This document shows, in pieces, positions 7,068-7,571 of a stretch of 7,571 bases of DNA; the first letter of the stretch is position 1, and each line of letters opens with the position of its first letter. The position numbers and the translations under genes are program-made. This DNA comes from Candidatus Methanoperedentaceae archaeon (GTDB lineage: Archaea; Halobacteriota; Methanosarcinia; Methanosarcinales; Methanoperedenaceae). Under the pieces are notes generated by a model. It was given only the letters and a program-made list of their open reading frames with translations, did not search any database and was not told the DNA's origin. The DNA lies in assembly GCA_013331375.1 (NCBI GenBank), contig DUGO01000229.1, positions 5,045 through 12,615 on the forward strand, written 5' to 3'.

Positions 7068-7571
7068 ATGGCACTCAAGGACACGATAAAACCCACACGC
7101 TCGGAGCTTATCGATCTTAAGAAAAAGATAAAGCTCTCCCAGAGCGGGCACAAGCTCCTGAAGATGAAGAGGGACGGGCTGATACTTGAGCTGTTCGAGA
7201 TACTGGAGAAGGCGAAGGACGTGCGCGCTGAGCTTGACAGGCAGTTCGAGAAAGCCACTGAAAGCCTGAACATCGCGCTGTCAGTGGAAGGCGTGGTCAC
7301 AGTCAAGTCCATCGCCTTTGCCATGAAGGATGCGCCGAAACTGGAATTGGAGAGCAAGAACGTGATGGGTGTCGTAGTGCCAAAGATTGAGGCGAGCAGC
7401 GTGCGAAAGCCCATCACGGCAAGGGGCTACGGCGTCATCGGCACCAGCTCGCGCATAGACGAGGCTGTGGACGCGTATGAGACGCTTGTGGAGAAAATCA
7501 TCCTTGCGGCTGAGATTGAGACCACGATGAAGAAGCTGCTGGACGACATAGAGAAGACGAAGCGCAGGGTG
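7068..7571 (+). CDS. atpD: A-type ATP synthase subunit D (central stalk), 3'-partial
   Basis: Subunit D is the rotating shaft inside the A3B3 head, a long antiparallel coiled coil that carries torque from the c ring to the catalytic sites. The window holds the first 168 residues; family members have about 200-215, so some 35-45 are missing. The N-terminus reads IKPTRSELIDLKKKIKLSQSG followed by HKLLKMKRDGLILELFEIL, the conserved first helix of the family. The middle (about 75-130) is the short beta-hairpin region, with VMGVVVPKIEA and GYGVIGTSSRIDEA. A second long helix then begins at about 133 (ETLVEKIILAAEIETTMKKLLDDIEKTKRRV) and runs off the window. An in-frame TGA at 7059-7061 rules out a longer N-terminus. 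The gene starts 43 bases after atpB, the widest gap here. Confidence 0.95.
   Translation, partial: MALKDTIKPTRSELIDLKKKIKLSQSGHKLLKMKRDGLILELFEILEKAKDVRAELDRQFEKATESLNIALSVEGVVTVKSIAFAMKDAPKLELESKNVMGVVVPKIEASSVRKPITARGYGVIGTSSRIDEAVDAYETLVEKIILAAEIETTMKKLLDDIEKTKRRV

Overview
The window is almost entirely filled by one plus-strand operon. It encodes the membrane-embedded and soluble parts of an archaeal A1AO (A-type) ATP synthase. The gene order is atpI (5' end missing) - atpK - atpE - atpC - atpF - atpA - atpB - atpD (3' end missing), which is the classical euryarchaeal order. A small atpH would normally lie just upstream, but it is not in the window. The protein sequences, especially the A and B subunits, read like those of Methanosarcina-type methanogens and their relatives (Halobacteriota, including ANME-like lineages). 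The junctions carry archaeal Shine-Dalgarno motifs of the GGTGAT/GGAGG type. The exact lineage cannot be fixed from the sequence alone.

Layout: 21-1724 is subunit I/a, with a cytoplasmic coiled-coil half and a multi-helix membrane half carrying the ion-channel arginines. 1731-1967 is the c/K rotor subunit, a single two-helix hairpin. 1981-2532 is peripheral-stalk subunit E. 2538-3578 is subunit C, the socket between rotor ring and central stalk. 3580-3879 is subunit F. 3870-5609 is catalytic subunit A. 5612-7024 is non-catalytic subunit B. 7068-7571 is central-stalk subunit D, cut by the window end. Most junctions are stop/start overlaps or gaps of a few bases. The longest gap is 43 bases, between atpB and atpD. 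No stretch over 300 bases lacks a gene. I see no promoter, terminator, mobile element, RNA gene or CRISPR array inside the window.

How the genes work together: ions cross the membrane between AtpI and the AtpK ring, turning the ring and the attached C-D-F shaft inside the A3B3 head, where A makes ATP. E, with the missing H, forms the stalks that hold the head still against AtpI.

This is a conserved housekeeping operon and I found no new system in it. The points worth a second look are an in-frame TAG just upstream of the readable part of atpI (frameshift, sequence error, or possible pyrrolysine codon), a second carboxylate (Glu30) in the ion-binding region of the c subunit, paired GTG/ATG starts at three junctions, a tiny ORF bridging atpB and atpD, and a short acidic/Ala-Pro tail on AtpB.
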